Below are positions 43,812 to 53,699 of a DNA stretch of 64,000 nt, in pieces. The first letter of the stretch is position 1; every line of letters starts with the position of its first letter. The notes under the pieces are model-generated. The model saw nothing but the letters and a program-made list of their open reading frames with translations. It had not been told where the DNA came from and did not search any database. Origin of the DNA: Xiphydria camelus (taxonomy: Eukaryota > Arthropoda > Insecta > Hymenoptera > Xiphydriidae); contig OY783194.1 of assembly GCA_963678675.1 (NCBI GenBank), positions 11,546,951 to 11,610,950 of the forward strand, given 5' to 3'. The translations under genes were made by a program, and so were the position numbers.

Positions 43812-44003
43812 TTACAATAGGTACACAGGTATAGGTAATGCGGGAGACGGATTACTTCGGCCAGTCCGGTAATTATCCTTTCCGAGAAAGGGCGTGGTTG
43901 CAAGGTCATACAATTTCAGAATGGAGTAAAATTTGTCCGTCAGTCCGTCGCCGGACGAATCCCTGTCGGTGAACTCCAACACGCGTTTAATTTTATTAAT
44001 CAA
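43812..44003 (-). CDS. Small convergent frame of Harbinger element 1
   Basis: A 63-codon frame, INKIKRVLEFTDRDSSGDGL, TDKFYSILKLYDLATTPFLG, lies on the strand opposite to the transposase. The same frame is open in element 2 (44434-44673) with mostly conservative differences (V/M, D/E, L/P). PIF/Harbinger elements usually encode a second DNA-binding protein on their own, so this may be the remnant of that gene. No Myb or MADF motif is recognisable. Confidence 0.35.
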   Translation of the reverse strand: MINKIKRVLEFTDRDSSGDGLTDKFYSILKLYDLATTPFLGKDNYRTGRSNPSPALPIPVYLL

Positions 44004-44433
44004 CAGGCCCCCGGCAGGTAGCGACTTCTCATTTAAATTTGTGTGCGTAGCGGAAAGCGGCCGACCGACTTAACGTGCATAGGTACCTTAACTGTGTGTG
44101 TGCGGCCGGTCGGCCAGGACTGACGACCGACTGACAGTCGGCCTGCAGGCCACGGCCGGCCGGCCGACTGAACGTGTATGGGGACCTTAACGTAGAATAG
44201 AAATCCGCGGTTAAAACTGATGGGTTGGACCGCCACAGGCAACGTGTTAAGGTCCCCATACACGTTCAGTCGGCCGGCCGGCCATGGCCTGCAGGCCGAC
44301 TGTCAGTCGGCCGTCAGTCCTGGCCGACCGGCCGCACACACAAAGTTAAGGTACTTATGCACGTTCAGTCGGCCGGCCGCTTTCCGCTACGCACACAAAT
44401 TTAAATGAGAAGTCACTACCTGCCGGGGGCCTG

Positions 44434-44673
44434 TTGATTAATAAAATTAAACGCATGTTGGAGTTCACCGACAGGGATTCGTCCGGCGACGGACTGACGG
44501 AAAAATTTTACTCCAGTCTGAAATTGTATGACCCTGCAACCACGCCCTTTCTCGGAAAGGTTAATTACCGGACAGGTCGAAATAATCCGTCTCCCGCATT
44601 ACCTATACCTGTAACTTTACCCTGTACCTATTGTAATATATATCGCTATCTTTTTTTATTCTTATTTTATTAA
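44434..44673 (+). CDS. Small convergent frame of Harbinger element 2
   Basis: INKIKRMLEFTDRDSSGDGL, TEKFYSSLKLYDPATTPFLG is homologous to 43812-44003 and longer at the 3' side because of a changed stop. See that entry for its possible meaning. Confidence 0.35.
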   Translation: MINKIKRMLEFTDRDSSGDGLTEKFYSSLKLYDPATTPFLGKVNYRTGRNNPSPALPIPVTLPCTYCNIYRYLFLFLFY

Positions 44674-44739
44674 TAAATTTTAAATATTACTTTTATTAAT
44701 AGATACTAGGTATCAGTTTAATGTTCATTAATTTTGGAA

Positions 44740-45206
44740 TAAAATACTTAAATATATTTATATATATTTTTATACTCTTTACCTTTAAATATTTCTCCTT
44801 CAAGGTCAAATATATATATTTGCAAGTCTCTGGGATAATTTTTCCCAGAGCTTGTGGCGAAATAATTGCGCTGAATTTTAAATCCTCCATACTGCGCCCT
44901 GTTGCCAAATTCTCAGGGTCACCAAAAGCCGTTCTTCTGCGGTAATTGCTTGCCGCATTATGGTGTCCTTTTTCGTAATATGTGGCTTTATCAAGTTCAG
45001 CAAGTACTGGAAACAATTTTCATCCATCCTCAGGAAATTTTTCAAATCACTTGCACTTGATTGACGAAGCGGGGTTCACGTACGAGCCCCACATGAGATA
45101 AAGTACGTTTCTTCAACCAATCTTTCATCCAAATTTGTCTCTTTTTTCGTTTCCTCTGCTGGTTTGTCAAAATAACAAGTGCAACTGCGTATTCTTTTTG
45201 CGACAT
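44740..45206 (-). pseudogene. PIF/Harbinger transposase, N-terminal part (element 2), frameshifted
   Basis: It starts MSQKEYAVALVILTNQQRKR at 45206, shifts frame after LSHVGLV (near 45080) and continues ...FPVLAELDKATYYEKGH in a shadow frame, while the true frame is recoverable (KKDTIMRQAITAEERLLVT). It ends with the same internal deletion as element 1. Inactive. Confidence 0.75.
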
Positions 45207-46447
45207 ATTTATACTCTCAATGTAAAATCGTTATGCTGCTATCGAAGCCGGCAGAGAACTGACGGACGCATTCGGTGGACAAAATTGTAGGTGTAGTTTG
45301 AGTAAGGTAAACGATACAGTCATTGGCCATGCGATAGTGATTGGCCCCCTCTCATAACAAATGCATTCGATAGAAAGAGGAAACGATAAGCCAATTACTG
45401 TATAATTTCGTCTGTTTAAAATGCCAATCACTGGGGGTATTACCCTATCGATAACCCGCGGCCGGCCAGGACTGACGGTCGACTGACAGTCGGACTGACA
45501 GTCCACGGCCGGCCTGCGGCCGGCCGGCCGACTGAACGTATATGGGGCCCTTTATAGACTAAGAGCTAGTGACATTTTTCAGTGATTATTTAGTTAAGGC
45601 CTATTTTTTGAGAGAATGTTGTGGGGGGCATGTCTAAGTGCCATCCGTGAGGATTAACCTTGATAGCGGTATGGGAGGCTGGCGGAACGCCCCCAACTTG
45701 TAAAAAATAGTGCACAAAATTATTATTTAGTTAAGGCTGAAATTTTGTTTACTATACATCTGGTAGTCCACAATTATGAATATAAATTGGCGGATCGATT
45801 GGCCGGCATTAAAAAGGTGGCGGATCATCCTAAATATGTCGTGTGAACAATAAAATTTTTATTATTTAGTTAAGGCTCAATTTTTAATATGTTATTGAGG
45901 CAACTGTTTCAAGTGGAAATTTAAATTGGCGGAACAAAATATTGGCATTAACTACCTGGCGGAACGGTTTAAACATCCATTGTGCGCGCCTCGATTTCGT
46001 GTTGTTTGCCGCAGAATTTTTTGTATTAGGAATGCTTCTAATATAGATAATGATTTTGTTTATTTTCTGGAATCTTTTTAGTAATAATAGTAATTTAGTT
46101 TTTCCCTGGAGTTAATATTTTAGCGCTCATTCAATATTGATGAGCTTCAATATATCAATCAAACATCAGTCTTATGTTAGGACACTCAACATTTTATTTG
46201 TGATGTCGGAAGTTTTAACAATTTTTAAAACGGATGAATGATATAATTTTTTTTTAGAATACCCTTTTGGCATTTGACCGACGATATAGTGCTTTATACA
46301 AATATAACGAGGTGCGTGAAGTGGAAGAATATTTTTAACAGAAATTTTTTTAAAACGAACTAATTTCTTAGAGTAGTTATCGACTTACAAATATATGGTA
46401 GGTACTTCGTATAAAGACAATTTTAATACCGTCAGTTGTTCGATCAT

Positions 46448-47163
46448 CTAATCATCTTCTGTGTCCGGCCAGTCAGAATCGTCACCTTCGTCAACAGAAT
46501 CCAGATCACTAGATGCTCGGGAGCCTACGTCTATAAATTTAAACAAATTGATTAGAAAAATGTAATATTTTTTGTTTATATTTACTGTTAAATCTGCATA
46601 CCTGATTCAATGTCACTGTTGCAATCATTGTTGCTTTTATTGGAATCTTCAACAAGTACATCTCCAAGAAATTCAGGCAATTGATCTCCTTGAAACCAGA
46701 CGAATTCATACTTGCCGTCGTTGATGCACCAGCCATGGTTTTCTGGAGATTTGTCCGTTGATTGTTGCAAATTTGCATTTAGCCAGATACTGGCAATGTA
46801 CGAGCTCCGCAATAGTTGCTGTTGCACTTCAGTTGAGCATGGTGGCAAGTTTGATGCGTCGGAATTGCGGATGTTTTTTGCAAATGAGTACGTAGTGTCT
46901 GCAACTTTATAAGCTTCGTTAAAGAGTACCAAACGAGCTTCATTAACGGTGTCTGCGTTTTTGACACCATACATCCGGCAGATAAATTCTTGCAAAACAG
47001 GAAACACTGCTGAAGTGTCAACATCATCTTTGCCTAGGTCTTCAAATGCCTCTTGATAATTATAGAACGCCTTCAATAACTGATATGATTTATTTTTTCC
47101 TTTACGGGAAGAGATGTAATCACACCCTGTAAGGGCGTGGAAGCCAGGCAGAGCTCTTGAGAA
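46448..47163 (-). pseudogene. 3' part of an uncharacterised repeat-borne gene (GFHALTGCDY family) with an intron
   Basis: Exon 47163-46602 reads RALPGFHALTGCDYISSRKG, KNKSYQLLKAFYNYQEAFED, LQEFICRMYGVKNAD, LPPCSTEVQQQLLRSSYIAS, IWLNANLQQ, NHGWCINDGKYEFVW and NSDIES. A 71-nt GT-AG intron (46601-46531, donor GTATGC, acceptor TTATAG) leads to the last exon 46530-46448, an acidic tail ending DWPDTEDD-stop. From memory, the LTGCD and LPPC---L--H--R--Y-A-IW---GW pattern is common in repeat-borne proteins of insects and cnidarians. No function is known to me. The frame is intact over the visible part, but the 5' end is lost into the inverted arm. Confidence 0.55.
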
Positions 47164-47193
47164 TGTTGAGAAGGTTGAGCTCTTGAGAATGTG

Positions 47194-47366
47194 AACAGTG
47201 ACATTGAATCAGGTATGCAGATTTAACAGTAAATATAAACAAAAAATATTACATTTTTCTAATCAATCTGTTTAAATTTATAGACGTAGGCTCCCGAGCA
47301 TCTAGTGATCTGGATTCTGTTGACGAAGGTGACGATTCTGACTGGCCGGACACAGAAGATGATTAG
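47194..47366 (+). pseudogene. Inverted duplicate of the gene's last intron and exon
   Basis: In the right arm the donor (GAATCAG|GTATGC), acceptor and stop (TAG 47364-47366) are all kept, with few changes from 46448-46620. No promoter or upstream exon exists here. Confidence 0.75.
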
Positions 47367-48262
47367 ATGATCGAACAACTGACGGTATTAAAATTGTCTT
47401 TATACGAAGTACCTACCATATATTTGTAAGTCGATAACTACTCTAAGAAATTAGTTCGCTTTAAAAAAATTTCTGTTAAAAATATTCTTCCACTTCACGC
47501 ACCTCGTTATATTTGTATAAAGCACTATATCGTCGGTCAAATGCCAAAAGGGTATTCTAAAAAAAAATTATATCATTCATCCGTTTTAAAAATTGTTAAA
47601 ACTTCCGACATCACAAATAAAATGTTGAGTGTCCTAACATAAGACTGATGTTTGATTGATATATTGAAGCTCATCAATATTGAATGAGCGCTAAAATATT
47701 AACTCCAGGGAAAAACTAAATTACTATTATTACTAAAAAGATTCCAGAAAATAAACAAAATCATTATCTATATTAGAAGCATTCCTAATACAAAAAATTC
47801 TGCGGCAAACAACACGAAATCGAGGCGCGCACAATGGATGTTTAAACCGTTCCGCCAGGTAGTTAATGCCAATATTTTGTTCCGCCAATTTAAATTTCCA
47901 CTTGAAACAGTTGCCTCAATAACATATTAAAAATTGAGCCTTAACTAAATAATAAAAATTTTATTGTTCACACGACATATTTAGGTTGATCCGCCACCTT
48001 TTTAATGCCGGCCAATCGATCCGCCAATTTATATTCATAATTGTGGACTACCAGATGAATAGTAAACAAAATTTCAGTCTTAACTAAATAATAATTTTGT
48101 GCACTATTTTTTACAAGTTGGGGGCGTTCCGCCAGCCTCCCATACCGCTATCAAGGTTAATCCTCACGGATGGCACTTAGACATGCCCCCCACAACATTC
48201 TCTCAAAAAATAGGCCTTAACTAAATAATCACTGAAAAATGTCACTAGCTCTTAGTCTATAA

Positions 48263-49356
48263 AGGAAAAGTGAACCAATATATGATAATCCTATAATTTA
48301 TAGAAAGATTGTTCTATAACTTGATAGAATTCTTAGACTCACGGAACTTGATTTTTACATATTTTTTGGGGAAATATACATTTATTGCTAACTGAAGTGC
48401 TATTGAATAGATAGGTACTGCATAAATAAATGCGTCTATTGTAACGAATTATGCCACGAAGGGACGAGATATAACAATATTCCGGAATCTTTTTTCCGGT
48501 TTACGAGGAAAAACATGAAATCAATCACGGATTTTCCGAATCGTGTTGCATCTCGCGAGAAAAATCAATAGCCGGGTTGAAGGGAGGGGAGAATATATCA
48601 CCCGCAAAGTGATGCGAAGCGATAGAACAACACTGAAACAAATCACGCGGGACTCCCGGAGTCACCGCGATTTAGAGAGCAATGCGGCGGAAGCAGTCGG
48701 GCGCGAGAGCGCGGAGGAGGATGGAACAGAGATCGAAGAGAAAGGAGGAAAATAGAAGGGCAACGAGGGACGCGTGGCTTTGTGTATGTACGTTCGGCGT
48801 GAGGGTGCTCTCTACGGAAAGATCAAAGAGCGAGAGAGACAGTGAGACGTGGCAAAATAGTGTAACGTTAGGACGCGAGCAACGCTGTTATCGTAACACG
48901 TGACGTATGATCGGCCACGATTCCTTTCTATCTCGCTGAAGCTTTTCTCTCCAACACCTTGCGATCGCATGCCACTACGATGCATCGTGATGACACTGTT
49001 TAATGATATATCACAACGAGGATAAAGTCAATTTAGATTATCCGATAAAAAATATTACCAACTTAATCATGTTTTTCTTTGTTTAATTGAAATATAAAAT
49101 TATTTCGTACAGTTTATATTATAAGAAAAAATTGGCCTACCGTTTAGTATTAAAGATATTAACATTTGAAGCTGCTTGAAGAATAATGTAATTAGTAATA
49201 AGTTGGCTTAAAAACTAGGTATTTACTCAATAATTAGAAAATGAACGAGAAGAAAATCAACCATCTTGTTTTGTCATTTCATGCAAAGATCTATCGTCGA
49301 GTATTTCGGGTTATACATTCCCAAATCTATCACTAGAACATAAAATACGTTAAGTA
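48263..49356. other. Sequence without recognised gene
   Basis: 48540-48900 is purine-rich and GC-richer, with an open 70-codon frame that has no start context or similarity. Confidence 0.4.
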
Positions 49357-49360
49357 TATA

Positions 49361-49829
49361 TGGGGCATTCCATGTCAACTTTTGATTAGTAGAAACTTTT
49401 GGGTCTCCGATTTACCATAGTTGTTGATTTTTTTTCAAGTACCTACTCTCAAAATTACCGTAAAAGATGTAGAAATATAGTATAAAAAATCATGAAAATT
49501 AAAAATGTCGGGTTTGAGACACAATATTTTTTGTTTCCATTTTCAAAAAAAAAACGCAATATTAAAAAATACAATTTTTTTAAATCACAAAAAAATACAA
49601 ATTTTTTATTTTAGTAATTTTTTTCATATTGTGTTAATTTAAGCCATAAATCGCGATGAAAGGAAAAAAAATGAAAAATATAAAAATGAATAACAGCTGA
49701 ACGACTTACGGAATCGTTCTGAAAATTTAGACCAGTTTTTATATTGATTAAAGATACTTGAAAAAAAATTAACAACTAAATCGGAGACCCAAAAGTTTCT
49801 ACTACTAAAAGTTGACATGGAGTGCCCTA
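49361..49829. mobile_element. MITE with TGGGGCATTCC ends, TATA target
   Basis: TATA|TGGGGCATTCCATGTCAACT and AGTTGACATGGAGTGCCCTA|TATA are the ends of ~110-bp TIRs (GTAGAAACTTTTGGGTCTCC inside). It is non-coding. The end resembles that of the snap-back structure 31306-32698. Confidence 0.75.
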
Positions 49830-50213
49830 TATAATAACCCTAACTCAAACAGAAAATCTGTTATAAATAGCAATATTTCGTAATATTAAGTACCTATCTG
49901 TTTCATATAAGGTTTGTTCCTGCAGAGAATCCGTGACTAATCCCTGACAGTTGGTGATTTGTACGTAGTGCGCATGTGCGGACTTTGACTAGTCAGAGAT
50001 TTCGTTTGGAACACCGAACGCACTGTACTCTAGTGGTGACGACAGTAATTAATTTTAGAAGAGAGCAAACCTAATCTTTTTAATTGTCGACTAAGGTTAT
50101 TGTTATTTTGTTTTATACACTACTAGTAGTGTAACAAAAATATGGATGAAAACTCAGGTACAAACAATAGAAAGGTAATACGGTTTGACGAACAAGGGCT
50201 ACAAACAAACGGT

Positions 50214-50740
50214 CAGTTAAGTAAGAGCGTGTATGGCATTATTCATAAAGAAATTATTCAACAATGTTTTTTTCCACATACATATGTTTGACATGTTCCA
50301 AGGCAATGCGCAATTATGTTAATAATGAGTCCAATCACCACCATTGACAATCACTTGGCATCCCCGAGGCATAGTATCCACCCATTTTTCGACGTATTCG
50401 CGGGGAAGTGCCTTCCAAATGCGTCGAATTTCTCAGGATAGCTATTTCACAGTGAACACGTTTTCATAAACAAGCAGAAGCTTCGACGAAAACGTGTCTT
50501 CACTGTGAAGCAGCTATCCCGAGAAATTCGACACATTTGGAAGGCACTTCCCGTAAATACGCCGAAAATTTGATGGATAGTATGCCTCGGAGATGCCAAG
50601 CAATAATCGATGGTGGTGATTGAACTCATTATTAACCAAATTGTGCATTGCCTTGGACCATATCAAACGTATGTATGTTGAAAGAAACATTGTTGAATAA
50701 TGTCTTCATGAATAATGCCGTACACGCTCTTACTTAACAG
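50214..50740. repeat. Snap-back Tc1 3' end, 24-bp spacer
   Basis: The arms 50214-50464 and 50489-50740 (251 and 252 bp) start GTTAAGTAAGAGCGTGTA. Each encodes the tail of a Tc1-like transposase running outward. Confidence 0.75.
50489..50640 (+). pseudogene. Tc1-like transposase C-terminal tail (right arm; mirror at 50330-50464)
   Basis: The frames read REIRHIWKALPV, then DSMP-like and GGD-like blocks; the left-arm copy reads LPREYVEKWVDTMPRGCQVI, NGGDWTHY-stop. MPRR(C)QAVI-A-GG-T-Y is the usual Tc1 C-terminus. The catalytic core is entirely missing from both copies. Confidence 0.55.
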
Positions 50741-50920
50741 ACTATACTTACAATCTCACGTCCTTCATGGAAGGCTAATTGCCGGACGGATCGGAGTAAG
50801 CCATCCCCGCAGTGGCCAGCTTAATAAATACAGCTATACATGGAATACTAAGTCAGATTGTAAAGGGGAGAAATAACGGATTCCATAGATAACCGTGTAA
50901 ATCTGATACCTGGCTTGCCA

Positions 50921-51139
50921 TGTACACCCGGGTTCACGGATTCTGAACATAGTGACTTTTCAAAATGTCATATTTCAATATACTAACCAATGAATAATTC
51001 ATTATCATGCTTTCATTAGCCAGGGCAAAAGCCGCATTAGCTAATGAAAGTTTGACATTTAATTGCTAATTGGCTGTAACGTTTTAAAATTACATTTTGA
51101 AAAGTCATTATGTTCAGAATCCGTGAACCCGGGTGTACA
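50921..51139. mobile_element. MITE with TGTACACCCGGGTTCACGGA ends
   Basis: The mirror ends TGTACACCCGGGTTCACGGA and TCCGTGAACCCGGGTGTACA extend to ~45 bp (ATTCTGAACATA-TGACTTTT). A related half-element (CCCGGGGCCACGGATTCTTC) follows directly at 51140. Confidence 0.75.
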
Positions 51140-51704
51140 CCCGGGGCCACGGATTCTTCTTCTGGTTACTTTTGCAAAATGTTCCTATTATAGGTACCCT
51201 ATATATTAATTACTCATTCAAATTTCTAACATTAGCATCAACATCTATAGCAGAAATAATGGATTCGGTTTTTGAACAGTAAAAATAACAATTAACAAAT
51301 TAAGAGAGGGGGGGGGGCAGTTTTACTTCGACCAGGGTGTACCTACACAATATCCTACAACAAATTAGGACAGTTATTTTGGATTAATCTATTTCTCCAG
51401 CCATATACCATACTTGTAAAACGCTTGCGTGCTGGTTATTCTCAGTATAGCGCTATACCGCGTTTATACTGTGTTTGTAAAACCCGCCCTCATTCATACG
51501 AGCAGCTAGTACGCCTGCGTCGGACTAAAAGTTTCCTGACAATCCGCAAACTTTTCTGACTGTCAGCAAACTCGTCTGACTCCTGCTGGAACAGCGGATT
51601 TGGAATCAGTGACTGTCACGTACTGCTTGCTGGAACGCATAGAATCTTAATGCGCATGCGCCTGACGTCCGCTGACAGTCTCTGACTCTTGCAGGAACAA
51701 ACCT

Positions 51705-52019
51705 ATAATTAAAGAAAACATTTCTCTAAAATACGAATTTGTCTACAACAAAAAGGATCATAAGGATATCCGCAGTGTAGATCCCAGTATCGGTCTGGGT
51801 TTAACAAATTTCTCTAGGACCTAACAATACATGCTCAAAAAACGTATCAATATAAAAAATAGATATTTTGTGGAGTGATGTTGTATAAGTAATGATTCCT
51901 GTGAAATTAATTTTCGTTCTCAAAATTAGAACAAATGGATTTTTCTTTTTCAGTTCATGTTTCCCGGGAAAAATAACCTCATACGAGTTTCCAAAGAGTT
52001 TGTGACATATTTTTTTTAA
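51705..52019. other. Sequence without recognised feature
   Basis: Nothing coding is seen. It ends at the TTAA of a piggyBac end. Confidence 0.4.
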
Positions 52020-52890
52020 CCCTTTGCACTTGAGAGGTGCCTCTCAGGCACCACTGGATGTGATGCGACAACTTGAGCGGTGACTCTCAGGCACCACTTG
52101 GATCGCTCGAGCGGTGCAACTCATAATTTTTTGCGTTTCGGGTTATCTAAATAGATCCATTTCTCATCACTTTCCTGCTTTCTGATTCTTTCCCATGGTA
52201 TGTAGACGTCGTGAAATTGTAGATTCGTATCGACTTTAAGCTGCTGACAAGGCCGAGGCCGCCGCTTCCGATCTTGATGAAACTCCGTAAATTTAAAGTT
52301 TATCGAAAAATAAGAGACCCGTATTTTTTTTATAACGGCCCAATTTTAGTTTAAGGGGGTCAAATGGAGCCCTAAACTTTGACCCCCCTCGAGCTATCTC
52401 CGAAACGGAGCGATAGATGAAGAGTATAAACGTACGTGTTGTTTGGTTTTTTTAGTGTAATAAAATACCTTAAACAGATTTTAGACAAACGCATTATTTT
52501 TCAAAAAAAAAAATTTTTAATCTAATTTTTCGAAATATCGGATTGGTTATATGGACAAAAATGTAGAAAATTTTATTACAAATTCAACCACGTATGACAA
52601 GATATATTTCCCTCCTACAGTTTTCCCTAACTTTTATGTTTGAGCGGGCTACCACAATGGCAGTGACGGGATAGGTCGAGGGTTATTTCTTCTATGTATT
52701 TTAGTGCCACTTTTCTTTCATTTAATAAAGTTCATCTTTCTATGGCTCATAATTATGACAATAATGGTACTTCGTGAAAAAATGTTTTATACAAAGTTGT
52801 TTCTTACACCAAGCACACGTAATAACGTCAACATCGCCACATATGTGGCATCGTAGTTCCGAGTCCTGTGCATAACAAAATTCTACAGGT
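52020..52890 (-). mobile_element. piggyBac 3' end, minus strand, interrupted by repeat U
   Basis: TTAA (52016-52019) is followed by CCCTTTGCACTTGAG, a canonical piggyBac-type terminus, then palindromic GGTGCCTCTCAGGCACC and further CTCTCAGGCACC copies. The coding tail on the minus strand ends at 52740. A repeat U copy (52253-52680) lies between the stop and the terminus. The 5' half is missing. Confidence 0.75.
52253..52680 (+). repeat. Repeat U, copy in piggyBac 3' region
   Basis: It runs from GGCCGAGGCCGCC through GATCTTGATGAAACTCC, AAGGGGGTCAAATGGA, TTTGACCCCCCTCGAG and GTTGTTTGGTT to GGCAGTGACGGGATAG. It is the most complete plus-strand copy. Its inverted partner is at 53470-53695. Confidence 0.75.
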
Positions 52891-52930
52891 TGTTAAAATT
52901 CAGGAGGTCTCGTGTCTACATATCTACTCT
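52740..52930 (-). pseudogene. piggyBac transposase, C-terminal Cys-rich domain
   Basis: Frame: DTRPPEF-stop-QPVEFCYAQDSE, LRCHICGDVDVITCAWCKKQ, LCIKHFFTKYHYCHNYEP, stop at 52742-52740. The C-x2-C...C-x2-C...C-x3-H...H-x-C spacing is the zinc-binding domain at the end of piggyBac transposases, which binds the TIRs. One in-frame stop lies upstream. The catalytic domain is absent. Confidence 0.75.
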
Positions 52931-53053
52931 TTTACCACGAATATTTAAGGGATTGAAGTTTTAGAATATTATCTCTCAAATGCTATCTCCGAAACGAAGC
53001 GAGATAGATGAAAAATTTTAACGTAGGTACGTGTTGTTTGGTTTTTTTAGTGT

Positions 53054-53312
53054 AATAAAATTCCTCACATTTACGCAAATCTCGTTCTACTTCGGCCATG
53101 GATAGTCCTGTCGTGCGGAATATCAACTCCAGTGGTTTCTCGAGAGACGGCAATGGTATGCGCCCGCTAGCAAGATCCTCCACGATCTTCTCAAGAACAG
53201 GACCATCCATGCCGAAGTAGAACGAGATTTGCCAAAATGTGAGGAGTACTGGAGGAAACAGTACGCGAAGAAGAAAGTTAAAGAAGAAAATAATTCTAAC
53301 AAAAAAGTATAA
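53054..53312. pseudogene. Repeat U-associated small protein, two inverted partial copies
   Basis: Minus strand, 53210 to about 53060: MDGPVLEKIVEDLASGRIPL, PSLEKPLELIFRTTGLSMAE, VERDLRKCEE, then a junction into U sequence. Plus strand, 53199-53312: EVERDLPKCEEYWRKQYAKK, KVKEENNSNKKV and a stop. The DNA between them is a hairpin with ~33-bp arms (CTCACATTT...TCTACTTCGGC). A third fragment is at 26865-27030. The conserved tail ELIFRTTG-SMAEVERDLRKCEEYWRK suggests a real protein of the repeat. I do not recognise it. Confidence 0.45.
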
Positions 53313-53469
53313 AAATTCAGCGATCTAATCTAACGTGTGAGTTATCTTGCTCTTTCAAAAATTATACGTAATTTATTACCTACACATAAACGGAAAATTA
53401 GATTTAAAAAATTTTCTTTTTTTGAAAAATAATGCGTTTATCCAAAATCTGTTTAGGACATTTTATTAC

Positions 53470-53695
53470 ACTGAAGAAACCAAACAACACGTACGTTTAC
53501 ACTTTTCGTCTATCTCGCTTCGTTTCGGAGATAGCTCGAGGGGGTCAAAGTTCAGGAGTCCATTTGACCCCCTTAAACTAAAATTGGGCCGTTATAAAAA
53601 AAATACGGGTCTCTTATTTTTCGATAAACTTTAAATTTATGGAGTTTCATCAAGATCGTAAGCGGCGGCCTCGGAAGGTTTCCTTGTGAGCCAAT
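53470..53695 (-). repeat. Repeat U, minus strand
   Basis: It mirrors 52253-52480: GGAGTTTCATCAAGATCG, TTTGACCCCCTTAAACTAAA and the AGACGAAAAGTGTAAACGTA region. Together with the 52253 copy it makes a large, imperfect inverted pair. Confidence 0.7.
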
Positions 53696-53699
53696 TCTT

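Larger units (their letters stand above)
42902..44187 (+). mobile_element. PIF/Harbinger element 1, 1286 bp, TAA target
   Basis: The ends AGGGCCCCATACACGTTCAG and CTGAACGTGTATGGGGACCT are followed inward by a tandem CGGCCGGC-rich stretch. Flanking TAA is at 42899-42901 and 44188-44190. It carries the transposase N-terminus (plus) and a convergent small frame (minus). The catalytic region is deleted, so it is non-autonomous. Confidence 0.85.
44250..45551 (-). mobile_element. PIF/Harbinger element 2, 1302 bp, TTA target
   Basis: The ends AGGTCCCCATACACGTTCAG and CTGAACGTATATGGGGCCCT are flanked by TTA (44247-44249 and 45552-45554). It is an inverted relative of element 1 with several substitutions and a broken transposase N-terminus. 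It landed at the very edge of the palindrome 45552-48262. Confidence 0.85.
45552..48262. mobile_element. Snap-back element with two 1069-bp arms
   Basis: The arms 45552-46620 and 47194-48262 are each 1069 bp and start TTATAGACTAAGAGCTAGTG. Three TTATTTAGTTAAGG words spaced ~135 bp and several TGGCGGA(A/T)C words form subterminal repeats in each arm. The 573-bp spacer holds a gene on the minus strand whose 3' end (last intron and exon) lies in the left arm and is repeated, inverted, in the right arm. A TA target is possible; Harbinger element 2 obscures the left border. Confidence 0.85.
49910..51704. mobile_element. Candidate element with AGGTTTGTTCCTGCA ends
   Basis: AGGTTTGTTCCTGCA and TGCAGGAACAAACCT are perfect mirror ends, each flanked by ATA (49907-49909 and 51705-51707). 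GCGCATG(T/C)GC words occur near both ends. It holds a nested snap-back Tc1 end and a MITE. No own gene is seen. Confidence 0.5.

Noticed and set aside
42902..45551. Reading the Harbinger pair as one snap-back element
   Set aside because: Each half has its own complete TIR pair and its own 3-bp duplication (TAA versus TTA), with 62 bp of unrelated sequence between.
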